NCBI GenBank assembly: GCA_037721555.1
Contig: JBBJOI010000009.1
Span: forward strand, 1 to 64,000
Length of the DNA stretch: 64,000 nt
Direction of reading: 5' to 3'
Origin: Gaiellasilicea sp037721555
GTDB taxonomy: Bacteria; Actinomycetota; Thermoleophilia; Gaiellales; Gaiellaceae
In this document: positions 15,329-23,605 of the stretch, in pieces
Layout of the letters: each line of letters starts with the position of its first letter
How positions within the stretch are numbered: the stretch's first letter is position 1
Program-made: the position numbers and the translations under genes
Notes under the pieces: model-generated
What the model was told of the DNA's origin: nothing
Databases searched by the model: none
What the model saw: the letters and a program-made list of their open reading frames with translations, nothing else

Positions 15329-16648
15329 ATGACGTCCATTCTCGTCAACGATCTCGCAACGGGGGAGCTTCAGCAGTCGTTCCTGATCGAAGGCGGCCGC
15401 CCGCTCGCGGGAACCGTTCGCGCGGCCGGCAACAAGAACGGCGCGCTGCCGATCCTCGCCGCGTGCGTGCTCGCGTCCGAGCCGGTGCGGCTCACGAACG
15501 TGCCGCGGATCAGGGACGTCCAGACCATGCTCGAGCTCCTGGTCGACATCGGCGCCGACGTCGAGTGGACGGGAGACGAAGTCCGCATCGACAGCGGGAA
15601 CGTCCGCAAGACCGAGCTCGACGAGGAGCTCTGCCGGCGCATCCGCGCCTCGTTCCTGCTCGCCGGCCCGCTCCTCGCACGCTTCGGCCGCGCGATCGTG
15701 CCGCCTCCCGGAGGTGACGTGATCGGTCGTCGCCGACTCGACCCTCACATCCACGCGCTCGCGGAGCTCGGGGCGGAGATCGTGATCGACGGCCGCTATG
15801 ACATGCGCACGAGCGGCCTGCGTGGCGCGCGCGTGTTCCTCGACGAAGCGAGCGTGATGGCGACCGAGAACGCGGTCATGGCTGCCGTCCGCGCGGCGGG
15901 CGAGACGGTGATCAGCAACGCAGCCTGTGAGCCGCACGTCCAGGACCTCTGCCGGTTCCTCGTGTCACTGGGAGCCCGCATCGAGGGGATCGAGTCAAAT
16001 CTGCTGCGGATCGAAGGAGTCGAGCGGCTCGGCGGTGGCGAGTGGCGCGTCGCGCCCGAGCACATCGAGGTCGGGAGCTTCATCGGCCTCGCTGCCACCA
16101 CCGGCGGGGACGTGACGATCGAGGATGTGGAGCCGCGCGACCTGGTCTCGATTCTGCCGACGTTCGAGCGCCTGGGCGTCAGGGTGGAGGTCGGCGAGAC
16201 CAGCGTGCGCGTGCCGCCGGGCCAGGAGCTCGCCATCCAGGACGATCTCGGCGACCAGATCCCGAAGATCGAGGATGGCCCGTGGCCCGCATTCCCCGCC
16301 GATCTGACCTCTATCGCCGTCGTGACCGCGACGCAGGCACACGGAACGATTCTCATCTTCGAGAAGATGTTCGAGAGCCGCCTCTTCTTCGTCGACAAGC
16401 TCGTCGGCATGGGCGCGAGAATCATCCTCTGCGATCCTCACCGCGTCGTCGTCACCGGCCCCGCCAAGCTGTACGGCGAGCGCCTGACGAGTCCCGACAT
16501 CCGCGCCGGGATGGCGATGCTGATCGCCGCCTTGTGCGCCGAAGGAACCTCCACGATCGGCAACGTGGCCGAGATCGACCGGGGGTACGAGCGGATCGAC
16601 GAGCGGCTCCGGGCTCTGGGCGCGAGTATCGAGCGCATCGAAGGCTGA
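15329..16648 (+). CDS. murA: UDP-N-acetylglucosamine 1-carboxyvinyltransferase
   Basis: A 439-residue enolpyruvyl transferase catalysing the first committed step of peptidoglycan synthesis. It shows the GNKNGALPIL substrate loop (Lys36, Asn37) and two inverse alpha/beta domains built of repeats. In the mobile active-site loop the usual GGC reads PPPGGDVIGRRRLD, with Asp130 in place of the catalytic cysteine. Mycobacterial and some other MurA proteins carry the same Cys-to-Asp change, which prevents fosfomycin alkylation. An N-terminal extension of about 15 residues precedes the fold. It is followed at 8 bp by a HisB-like gene. Confidence 0.93.
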   Translation: MTSILVNDLATGELQQSFLIEGGRPLAGTVRAAGNKNGALPILAACVLASEPVRLTNVPRIRDVQTMLELLVDIGADVEWTGDEVRIDSGNVRKTELDEELCRRIRASFLLAGPLLARFGRAIVPPPGGDVIGRRRLDPHIHALAELGAEIVIDGRYDMRTSGLRGARVFLDEASVMATENAVMAAVRAAGETVISNAACEPHVQDLCRFLVSLGARIEGIESNLLRIEGVERLGGGEWRVAPEHIEVGSFIGLAATTGGDVTIEDVEPRDLVSILPTFERLGVRVEVGETSVRVPPGQELAIQDDLGDQIPKIEDGPWPAFPADLTSIAVVTATQAHGTILIFEKMFESRLFFVDKLVGMGARIILCDPHRVVVTGPAKLYGERLTSPDIRAGMAMLIAALCAEGTSTIGNVAEIDRGYERIDERLRALGASIERIEG

Positions 16649-16655
16649 TCGGCTC

Positions 16656-17144
16656 GTGAGCGTCCGCATCGCCCCCGGTAGCGGGAGAGCGACCGTCACC
16701 ACCGGCCTGCCCGTCCTCGACCACCTGCTCGCGCTCCTTGCCCGCGCCGGCCGCTTCGACCTCACGTTGGAGCTCGCGCCCGCGGATGCGGAGGCGGAGG
16801 TCGCAGAGGCCGGGCGCGCGCTCGGCGAAGCGCTCGCCCCGTTGCTCCGGAGGAACGGGGCGCCCGGGCACGGCTCGGCGGCCGTGCCCGCCGAAGAGGC
16901 GCTCGCGCACGTGGCCCTCGAGACATCCGAGCGGTCGCTCGTCGCATCGAACGTCGATCTCAGCGCCGCCCGTGCGGGCGGGCTGAGATCGGACCTCGCT
17001 GCGCGCTTCCTGCAGTCGCTCGCGGACGCGGCCGGGTTGACGCTGCATGTCCGCCTGATCGACGGGAAGGACTCGCAGCACGTACTGGAGGCAATCTTCA
17101 AGGCACTCGGCGCCGCGCTCGCGGACGCCGCCGGTCAGCCCTAA
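16656..17144 (+). CDS. HisB-like protein lacking most metal ligands (probable pseudoenzyme)
   Basis: A 162-residue relative of imidazoleglycerol-phosphate dehydratase (HisB is about 195-200). The first half-repeat keeps TGLPVLDHLLALLARAGRFDLTL but lacks the D-HHT-ED metal motif, reading EAEVAEAGRALGEAL. The second keeps RFLQSLADAAGLTLHVRLIDGKDSQHVLEA, but the His pair HHxxE is QHVLE. With most manganese ligands missing it cannot work as a normal IGPD. GTG 16656 follows murA by 7 bp, so it may regulate or scaffold something in this operon. It is not a clear pseudogene, because the frame is intact. Confidence 0.72.
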   Translation: MSVRIAPGSGRATVTTGLPVLDHLLALLARAGRFDLTLELAPADAEAEVAEAGRALGEALAPLLRRNGAPGHGSAAVPAEEALAHVALETSERSLVASNVDLSAARAGGLRSDLAARFLQSLADAAGLTLHVRLIDGKDSQHVLEAIFKALGAALADAAGQP

Positions 17145-17157
17145 GAGAGGAGGAGAG

Positions 17158-17544
17158 GTGGCAGAGAAAGAGATCGTCCGCACCGAGCGGGCGCCGGCGC
17201 CATTCGGAGGGGCGCCCTACAACCAGGCGGTGCGCTTCGGCGAGCTCGTCTTCGTCGCGGGCCAGCTCGGACTGCGGCCGGATGGCGAGATGGTCGGCAC
17301 CACGATCGCCGAGCAGACGGAGCAAGTGCTCACGAATCTCGGCGCGATCCTGGAGGAAGCCGGCAGCGGCCTCGAGAAACTCGTCAAAACGACGGTCTTC
17401 CTGCAGGACCTCGGCGACTTCGCCGCCATGAACGAGGTGTACGCGAAGCACGTCGGCGACCGCCCGCCGGCGCGGTCGACGGTCGAAGTCGCGGGGCTGC
17501 CATCCGGCGCCCTCGTCGAGATCGAGGCCATCGCGCACCTCTAG
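17158..17544 (+). CDS. RidA-family enamine/imine deaminase
   Basis: A 128-residue Rid/YjgF-family protein that typically hydrolyses reactive 2-aminoacrylate released by PLP enzymes. Diagnostic segments are GGAPYNQAVRFGELVFVAGQ, the conserved arginine in PPARSTVEVAGLP and the glutamate in LVEIEAIA. The GTG start has a strong AGGAGGAG-type Shine-Dalgarno just upstream. It lies between the HisB-like gene and the DHH-CBS-CCA fusion, probably in the murA operon. Confidence 0.9.
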   Translation: MAEKEIVRTERAPAPFGGAPYNQAVRFGELVFVAGQLGLRPDGEMVGTTIAEQTEQVLTNLGAILEEAGSGLEKLVKTTVFLQDLGDFAAMNEVYAKHVGDRPPARSTVEVAGLPSGALVEIEAIAHL

Positions 17545-17569
17545 CAACAGGCTCGGCCACAATGAAGCG

Positions 17570-20146
17570 GTGCGAGTCACCGACGTCATCGCGGGGCACC
17601 GCAACACCGACTTCGATGCCTTCGGCTCGATGCTTGCCGCACGCCTGCTCTATCCCGGGGCAACGGTTGCGCTCGCCGGCTCGGTGAATCGGAATGTGCG
17701 CGAGTTCGCGCGCCTGCACGCGGACGAGCTCGAGCTCGTCGAGGCGTCGCGGCTCGAGCTGGACGCGATCCGCCGGTTGATCGTGATCGAGACGGTGCAC
17801 GCCGCGCGACTTGGCGAGCTCGAGTCCGTCGCACGCGATCGAGAGGTGGAGAAGGTCGTCTTCGACCACCACGGCGACACTCTCGACGACTGGATCGATC
17901 CCGCCACGTCCGTGCAATCACAGGACGGCGCGCTGACGACGACGATGGTCGGCATCCTGGCCGAGCGGGAGCTCGTACCCACCCCGACGGAAGCGACTGC
18001 CTTCGCGCTCGGAATCCACGAGGACACCGGCTCGCTGACCTATCCGGGAACGACGCGGCGGGACGTGGACGCGCTCGGATGGTGCCTCCGCCACGGCGCG
18101 CGTCAGGACCTTATCGCCACCTACCTGCACACGCCGCTCGCCTCCGGCGAGCGCGAGCTCCTGCACGCGCTCGCCGAGGCGCTCGAGCCCGTAGAGGTGG
18201 GTGGGGAGGAGATCCTCGTCGGTGCCCTCGCCTGGCCCGAATACGTCGACGGCATCTCCAATCTCGCCCACAAGCTGGTCGACCTGACGGACTGCCGCGC
18301 GTTGCTGCTCCTCGTCGAGATGGAGGAGCGGGTCTTCTGCGTCGTGCGCAGCCGCACCGACGCACTCGACGCGGAAGCGGTCGCAGCCGCACTCGGCGGC
18401 GGCGGCCATCGTGGCGCCGCGTCGGCGATCGTGCGTGAGCCGCTCGCGGATGCTCGGCGGCACGCCTTGGAGGCTCTGCCAGCAGCTGCGTCTCCCGGTC
18501 GGCGAGCGCGCGACGTGATGTCGCGGCCCGCGCGCTCGGTCTCGCCGGAGGAGTCCGTGTCGCGCACGATGGCGCTCTGCCAGAGGCACGGGCAGAGCGG
18601 CATGTTCGTCGTCGACGACGACCGCCTGGTCGCCTCCGTCGGTCGCGAGGATCTCGACAAGGCGATCGGGCACCAGCTCGCGCACGCACCGGTCAAGGGG
18701 ATCATGAGCGGAACCGTCGTCGCCTGCGACGCGGAGACGTCGCTCTCGGAGCTTCGTCAGCTCGTGCTCGACGCCGCGGACGGTCGGGTGGCGGTCGTGG
18801 AGGGCGAGCGGCTCGTCGGGGTCGTCACCCGGCGCGATCTCCTGCGAGCGCTCGAGGGCGAGGACGAGCGCTCAGCGGAGTCGACGGTGTCACTCGCGGA
18901 CGAGATCCTCGCGCTCCCGCGCCTGGCGCCCGTGATCGAGGCGATCGCGTCGCTCGGGGATCGGACGGAAGGCGTCTACCTCGTTGGTGGCACGGTGCGC
19001 GATGTCCTGCTGGGGGAGCCAGCGTTCGATCTCGACGTTGCGGTGGAGGGGGACGCGATCGCATTCGGCCGCCCGCTCGCGCGGGCGCTCGGCGGCAGTA
19101 TCCGAACGCACGACAAGTTCGGCACCGCCACCATCGCCTTCGGTGACGGAGAGCACCTGGATCTCGTCACGACCCGAACAGAGTTCTACGACGCTCCGGC
19201 CGCGCTTCCCACAGTGGAGCGCGCCACGCTCAGGGAGGATCTGTCCCGCCGCGACTTCACTCTCAATGCGATGGCAGTGTCGCTCGCGGCAGACGAGCTG
19301 GGGCGGCTGGTCGACCCTTTCGGCGGGCGCCGCGACCTCGAGACCCGCACCCTGCGCGTACTCCACAACCTGTCGTTTGTCGATGATCCGACCCGCATTT
19401 TTCGCGCCATTCGCTACGAGAGCCGGTACGGCCTGCGGCTGGAGGCGCACTCGGAGCGGCTCGCGCGCGGCTGCATCGAGATGGGCCTCGTCCGCGACCT
19501 CTCCTCGGCCCGCCTGCGCGACGAGCTCCAGGCGCTGCTCGAGGAAGGGCAAGCCGGTCGGGCGATCCTCCGGCTCGGCGAGCTCGGAGCCGATCGGGCC
19601 ATTCACCCCCATCTCCGCGCGGACGAGCAGGCGGCACTGCTCTTCGGACGCCTGGCGGAGTTGCGTGCAGAGCTTCGGGTCGAGGTCCCGGTATGGCGGC
19701 TCGGCCTCGCGGCCCTTGCGCGAGATCTGCCGGCGGATGAGCTCGTCACCTGGCTGGACGGCCTGAAGGTGCGCCGGCGCGACGCCCAGCTCGTCGCAGG
19801 CGCCGTCACCGTGGCCCACCGGATCGTCGAGCGCGTCTCCTCAGGTTCGCTCACGCCCGCTGAGCTGCGCGCGCTCGCCGATCCCTACGCACCGGACGCG
19901 CCGCTGCTCGCGCTCGCGCTCGCCGACCTCCACGAGCTGCGCGACTACTTCGGACGCCTCCGCGACCTGCGACTGGAGATCGGAGGTGCGGAGCTGGCCG
20001 AGCTCGGCGTGGCAGAGTCGCCTCGCGTCGGAGAGATCCTGAGCGAGCTGCGCCGCCGGAAGCTGAACGGCGAGCTCGACGGTCGCGAGTCGGAGCTCTC
20101 CGCCGCCCGCGAGCTGGTCGCCGAGACGGGTTCGATCAGTCCGTGA
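17570..20146 (+). CDS. DHH/DHHA1-CBS-tRNA nucleotidyltransferase fusion
   Basis: An 858-residue multidomain protein. Residues 1-310 form a DHH phosphoesterase with DHHA1 (GHRNTDFDAFGS, FDHHGD, GGGGHRGAAS). Residues 320-430 hold two CBS modules. From about 455 there is a class II CCA-adding/poly(A) polymerase head (YLVGGTVRDVLLGEPAFDLDVAVEGD, DFTLNAMAV, RIFRAIRYESRYGLRLE; quoted in pieces). The same order occurs in Aquifex-type A-adding enzymes and other bacteria. It may add A or CCA to tRNA, with the DHH part trimming or hydrolysing nucleotides. The GTG at 17570 is preceded by CACAAT at 6 nt. Its stop overlaps pgeF. Confidence 0.88.
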   Translation: MRVTDVIAGHRNTDFDAFGSMLAARLLYPGATVALAGSVNRNVREFARLHADELELVEASRLELDAIRRLIVIETVHAARLGELESVARDREVEKVVFDHHGDTLDDWIDPATSVQSQDGALTTTMVGILAERELVPTPTEATAFALGIHEDTGSLTYPGTTRRDVDALGWCLRHGARQDLIATYLHTPLASGERELLHALAEALEPVEVGGEEILVGALAWPEYVDGISNLAHKLVDLTDCRALLLLVEMEERVFCVVRSRTDALDAEAVAAALGGGGHRGAASAIVREPLADARRHALEALPAAASPGRRARDVMSRPARSVSPEESVSRTMALCQRHGQSGMFVVDDDRLVASVGREDLDKAIGHQLAHAPVKGIMSGTVVACDAETSLSELRQLVLDAADGRVAVVEGERLVGVVTRRDLLRALEGEDERSAESTVSLADEILALPRLAPVIEAIASLGDRTEGVYLVGGTVRDVLLGEPAFDLDVAVEGDAIAFGRPLARALGGSIRTHDKFGTATIAFGDGEHLDLVTTRTEFYDAPAALPTVERATLREDLSRRDFTLNAMAVSLAADELGRLVDPFGGRRDLETRTLRVLHNLSFVDDPTRIFRAIRYESRYGLRLEAHSERLARGCIEMGLVRDLSSARLRDELQALLEEGQAGRAILRLGELGADRAIHPHLRADEQAALLFGRLAELRAELRVEVPVWRLGLAALARDLPADELVTWLDGLKVRRRDAQLVAGAVTVAHRIVERVSSGSLTPAELRALADPYAPDAPLLALALADLHELRDYFGRLRDLRLEIGGAELAELGVAESPRVGEILSELRRRKLNGELDGRESELSAARELVAETGSISP

Positions 20147-20841
20147 TCCGCTGGGACGTCCCGGGGCCGTACGAGGTCGTCTTCTCGACCCGTGCCGGCG
20201 GAGTCAGCGAGGGGCCCTATGCGTCCCTCAACCTGGGCCGGATGACGGGCGACAACGTCGACCGGGTGGACGAGAACCGCCGGCGGCTCTGCACAGTGCT
20301 GGGCACCGACGCGGCAGGGCTCGCCCTCAACCGCCAGGTTCACTCGACGCTCGTCCGCAAGGCGACGCGAGGGACTCGCGGCGAGCCCGGCGACGGGCTC
20401 TGGACGGAGGAGCCCGATCTCCCCGTGCTTGCATTGACCGCGGATTGCCTGCCGATCGCCCTCGTTCGCGCGAACGGTGAGGTGCCGGGCGTGGCCGTTC
20501 TGCACGCGGGCTGGCGCGGCCTGATCGGGGGAATCGTCGCGGCGGGGGTCGACACGCTCGGCGGGAGCCTGCAGGCGTGCGTCGGACCTGCGATCGGACC
20601 GTGTTGCTACGAGGTCGGACCTGACGTCGCGGAGCCGTTCACGGCCGCATTCGGCGCCGGCGTCCTGCGCGGGCGCAACCTCGACCTCTGGTTCGCCGCG
20701 GAGCGCGCTCTCGAACGCGCCGGCGTCGAGCAGGTCGAGCGGCTCGACCTCTGCACGGCGTGCGATCCGGACCTCTTCTTCTCTCACCGGCGCACTGGCA
20801 AGCCGCGCGGAGTGCAGGGCGTGGCGGCGCGTGTCGCCTGA
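20143..20841 (+). CDS. pgeF: Peptidoglycan editing factor PgeF / YfiH (polyphenol oxidase family)
   Basis: A 232-residue DUF152/YfiH protein. Copper/zinc-site motifs are present: NRQVHS, ADCLPI, HAGWRG, GPAIGPCCYEVG and the closing DLCTACDPDLFFSHRR. In E. coli PgeF removes L-serine mis-incorporated into muropeptides; homologues also show laccase or nucleoside activity. GTG 20143 overlaps the preceding stop (GTGA). Position before yggS and sepF is the usual Gram-positive division cluster order. Confidence 0.9.
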   Translation: MIRWDVPGPYEVVFSTRAGGVSEGPYASLNLGRMTGDNVDRVDENRRRLCTVLGTDAAGLALNRQVHSTLVRKATRGTRGEPGDGLWTEEPDLPVLALTADCLPIALVRANGEVPGVAVLHAGWRGLIGGIVAAGVDTLGGSLQACVGPAIGPCCYEVGPDVAEPFTAAFGAGVLRGRNLDLWFAAERALERAGVEQVERLDLCTACDPDLFFSHRRTGKPRGVQGVAARVA

Positions 20842-21424
20842 CGGTCTCCGTGAGGCCTATGGCGCCCTCCGCGAGGAGGTCGGCCCGGCCGTGACTGTCG
20901 TCGTCGCGACGAAGTACGTCTCCAACGAGGCCATGGCCGTCCTGGCAGAGTCCGGAGTGGAGGTCGTCGGGGAGAACCGCGCCCAAGACCTGGAGCGGAA
21001 GCACGCCGAGTACGGGGATGCGTTCCGCTGGCACTTCATCGGCCACCTGCAGTCGAACAAGGTGAAGGTCGTGAACCGGATCTGCGAGCTCGTGCACTCG
21101 CTCGACTCCGACTCGGCGGCCCGCAGGCTGACGGTTCCCGCACTCGTGGAGGTCAACCTCTCGGGCGAGGCAACGAAATCGGGTCTCGAGCCCGAGGAGC
21201 TCGGTCGTTTTCTCGCGGAGCACCCCGGCGCGCGGGGTCTGATGACAATGCCGCCCGAGGCGGCCGATCCGGAGGCGTCTCGCCCTTTCTTCCGGCGCCT
21301 GCACGAGCTCGCAGCCGAGCACGGCCTCGCTGAGCTCTCAATGGGCACGTCCCAGGACTACCGGATCGCCGTCGAAGAGGGCGCGACGCTCGTCCGAGTG
21401 GGATCGCTGCTCTTCCAGCAGTAG
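20831..21424 (+). CDS. YggS/PLPBP-family PLP homeostasis protein
   Basis: A 197-residue PLP-binding protein; the Schiff-base lysine is in VVVATKYVS and phosphate-binding residues are in LVRVGSLLF. It shows VGENRAQDL, FIGHLQSNK and SMGTSQDY, as in the family. The protein is about 30 residues shorter than typical: the N-terminal helix is brief and the VHSLDSDSAARR segment lacks its usual following loop. The GTG start overlaps pgeF by 11 bp. It regulates vitamin B6 and amino-acid homeostasis in other bacteria. Confidence 0.88.
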   Translation: MSPDGLREAYGALREEVGPAVTVVVATKYVSNEAMAVLAESGVEVVGENRAQDLERKHAEYGDAFRWHFIGHLQSNKVKVVNRICELVHSLDSDSAARRLTVPALVEVNLSGEATKSGLEPEELGRFLAEHPGARGLMTMPPEAADPEASRPFFRRLHELAAEHGLAELSMGTSQDYRIAVEEGATLVRVGSLLFQQ

Positions 21425-21449
21425 TCCAGGAGTAAGATTCCCCGCTGTC

Positions 21450-21995
21450 ATGGGCTTCTCGGACGTCTGGAACCGCACGCTCGTCTACTTCGGCATTGCC
21501 GAGGACGAGGACTGGGACGAAGACGGTTACGCGACCAACGAGGAGCTCGAGCGCACGTACGGCGCCCGGGAGCGCGCCAACGTCCGCCGCTTGCAGCCGA
21601 GGCAAGGGCGCGATTTCGACGACTGGAGCGATCCCGAGCCCGCCGCGGTGGGCACGGCCGTCGCCCGCCCCGCGACGCGCCTCCGCGGGGTCGATTCGGT
21701 GCCGAGCCCGGCTTCCGTCAAGGTGCACCTCGTCCTACCCCGCAGCTTCAACGACGCGCAGCAGATCGCCGATCGGTTCAAGGACGGCGTCCCCGTCATC
21801 CTCAACCTGCAGAGCGCAGACCAGGATCTGTCCAAGCGGCTGATCGACTTCGCGAGCGGGTTGACGTACGCGCTCGACGGAGGCATGCAGCGCGTGGCGG
21901 ACAAGGTCTTCCTGCTGACGCCGCGGAACGTCGAGGTCTCGGCGGAGGAGCGGGCACGCCTGCTCGAACGCGGCGGCTTCTTCAACCAGGCGTAG
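21450..21995 (+). CDS. sepF: Cell division protein SepF
   Basis: A 181-residue SepF, the FtsZ membrane anchor of Gram-positive and actinobacterial divisomes. The N-terminal helix (MGFSDVWNRTLVYFG) is amphipathic and likely binds membrane. An acidic linker leads to the SepF core VHLVLPRSFNDAQQIADRF, DGVPVILNLQ, LIDFASGLTYALDGGMQRV and DKVFLLTPRNVEV. The neighbours pgeF, yggS, yggT and divIVA are the expected division cluster. Confidence 0.95.
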   Translation: MGFSDVWNRTLVYFGIAEDEDWDEDGYATNEELERTYGARERANVRRLQPRQGRDFDDWSDPEPAAVGTAVARPATRLRGVDSVPSPASVKVHLVLPRSFNDAQQIADRFKDGVPVILNLQSADQDLSKRLIDFASGLTYALDGGMQRVADKVFLLTPRNVEVSAEERARLLERGGFFNQA

Positions 21996-22026
21996 GAAAG
22001 CCGTTCCGGGGGCCGAACCGACACGT

Positions 22027-22338
22027 ATGGGCGACCTCTTCGCCGCCATCGGCTTGCTCCTCGATCTCGGGTCGTCTTTGGCCCGCTTCGTGCAGGTCTT
22101 CATCTTCGTTTACACGCTGCTCCTGCTGGGATACATCATCACCTCCTGGATCAGGCTGCCGTACAGCCCCTGGCTGAACCGGGTGCAGCGATTCCTCTAC
22201 GACGTGTGCGACCCGTACCTGCGCATCTTCCGGCGGTTCATTCCGCCGCTCGGACCGCTCGACCTCTCGCCGATGGTCGCGCTGATCGTCCTCTTCGTCC
22301 TGTCGAACGTGCTCGTGTCCCTGCTCGAGCGCCTCTGA
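22027..22338 (+). CDS. YggT-family membrane protein
   Basis: A 103-residue protein with two membrane helices (VFIFVYTLLLLGYIITSWI and MVALIVLFVLSNVLVSLL). The YggT motif between them is NRVQRFLYDVCDPYLRIFRRFIPP. YggT proteins sit next to sepF in many bacteria and may assist septum or osmotic functions. Separated by 31 bp from sepF and 11 bp from the DivIVA gene. Confidence 0.9.
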   Translation: MGDLFAAIGLLLDLGSSLARFVQVFIFVYTLLLLGYIITSWIRLPYSPWLNRVQRFLYDVCDPYLRIFRRFIPPLGPLDLSPMVALIVLFVLSNVLVSLLERL

Positions 22339-22349
22339 AGGGAGACACG

Positions 22350-22817
22350 ATGGCTCTGACCCCTGTTGAGATCCGTCACCTCAAGCCGTCGCGCGGCTTC
22401 CTCGGCTACCGCCGGAACGGTGTCGATCGGCTGCTGACCGAGATCGCTGACAGCTTCGCGGACGTCTGGCGTGAGCGCGCCGACCTGGCCGACAAGGTCG
22501 AGGCGCTCGAAACCGACATCGACCGGCACAAGGAGCTCGAGGCGCTGCTGCGGACAACGCTCGTCTCAGCCGAGCGCGCCGCCCACGAGATGAAGGATCA
22601 GGCTCGCCGCGAGGCCGACAACATCATCGCCGAGTCACACGCCGAGGCTCGTGCGATCAGTCGCCGGGCGGCCGCCGAGCGCGAGCGCCTCGACGGCGAG
22701 CTGCGCCGGATCAGGGCGCTCCTCAATTCCGCGCTCGCGACCGTGGACGAGGCTACGACAGATCGCCGCGAGTCGGTGGGCGAGTCCACGGGGGAGCTTC
22801 GCCGACTGATCTCCTGA
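22350..22817 (+). CDS. DivIVA-domain protein
   Basis: A 155-residue DivIVA-type protein. The N-terminal LTPVEIRHLKPSRGFLGYRRNGVDRLL segment (quoted in part) binds curved membrane in the family. A long coiled coil follows (residues 45-130, Glu/Arg-rich). In actinobacteria DivIVA/Wag31 organises polar growth or division. I chose ATG 22350, which has GAAGGGAG upstream. The shorter C terminus suggests a SepIVA- or DivIVA-like paralogue; which of these is open. Confidence 0.85.
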   Translation: MALTPVEIRHLKPSRGFLGYRRNGVDRLLTEIADSFADVWRERADLADKVEALETDIDRHKELEALLRTTLVSAERAAHEMKDQARREADNIIAESHAEARAISRRAAAERERLDGELRRIRALLNSALATVDEATTDRRESVGESTGELRRLIS

Positions 22818-22874
22818 CCTTTCGCCTGTCACCTCGCCGGTTCGGGTGACCGGCCATCTCGTAACCTGGCAGGT

Positions 22875-23243
22875 GTGAGCGCGACCCGCCTGCGCCTGCG
22901 CGTCCACCCCGGCGCTAGAACCTCGGCCGTGGTCGGGCGCCACGGCGAAGCCTGGAGGGTGCGCGTGACTGCTCCTCCCGATCGAGGGCGCGCCACGGAG
23001 GCCGTGCTGACCTTGCTCGCGGATACTCTGGGTCTTGCGCGCGGCGACCTCACGCTCATTTCGGGGGCCGGCTCGCGCGACAAGATCGTCGAGGTGGTGG
23101 GCATCCCGCCCGAGGAGGCCGAACGGCGGCTAGCGTCGGCCGGGAGCCAAGCAGTGGAGCCAAGCAGTCGTGCCGGCGGATCGGGCCTCGCCCGAGACGT
23201 ATACCGGCCAGAGACGTTCCAGCAGGGAGAGGAGACAGGATGA
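22875..23243 (+). CDS. DUF167 (YggU-type) small protein
   Basis: A 122-residue protein whose first ~80 residues are the DUF167 fold (LRVHPGARTSAVVG, VRVTAPPDRGRATEAVL, LISGAGSRDKIVEV). Function is unknown; the family is common next to yggT. A non-conserved tail of about 40 residues follows. A TAACCT box is 7 nt upstream of GTG 22875, so it may also have its own leaderless promoter. Its stop overlaps the DksA-like gene start. Confidence 0.85.
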   Translation: MSATRLRLRVHPGARTSAVVGRHGEAWRVRVTAPPDRGRATEAVLTLLADTLGLARGDLTLISGAGSRDKIVEVVGIPPEEAERRLASAGSQAVEPSSRAGGSGLARDVYRPETFQQGEETG

Positions 23244-23605
23244 GCATCGAGACCGATGGCTTTCGCGAAGAGCTCCTGAAGCGGCGGGAGCAACTGCAGG
23301 AAACGATCAAGCACCACGACATCAGCGGCGCGTCGCTCCTCGACGAGACCGGCGAGCTGACGTCATCGAGCTCCGACAACCATCTGGCCGACACCGCGAC
23401 CGAGACCTACGAACGGGAGCTGGACGAAGGGCTCGAGGAGGACGCGGAACGGCAGCTGCGCGACGTCGAGCTGGCGCTCGAGCGGATCGAGAACGGCACC
23501 TACGGGACCTGCGAGGTGTGCGGCAAGGAGATCCCCGAGGAGCGGCTGGAGGCGATTCCGTGGACGACGATGTGCATCGACGACGCCCGGAAGGTGGGCG
23601 GTTGA
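23240..23605 (+). CDS. DksA/TraR-type zinc-finger protein
   Basis: A 121-residue protein with a coiled-coil N-terminal half (FREELLKRREQLQETIKHHD) and a C-terminal zinc-finger region CEVCGKEIPEERLEAIPWTTMC. The canonical finger is C-x2-C-x17-C-x2-C. Here the fourth cysteine is replaced (CIDDARK), so zinc binding may be weaker or use another ligand. DksA relatives bind the RNA polymerase secondary channel. The ATG overlaps DUF167 (ATGA) and the gene runs into lspA with another 4-bp overlap. Confidence 0.85.
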   Translation: MSIETDGFREELLKRREQLQETIKHHDISGASLLDETGELTSSSSDNHLADTATETYERELDEGLEEDAERQLRDVELALERIENGTYGTCEVCGKEIPEERLEAIPWTTMCIDDARKVGG

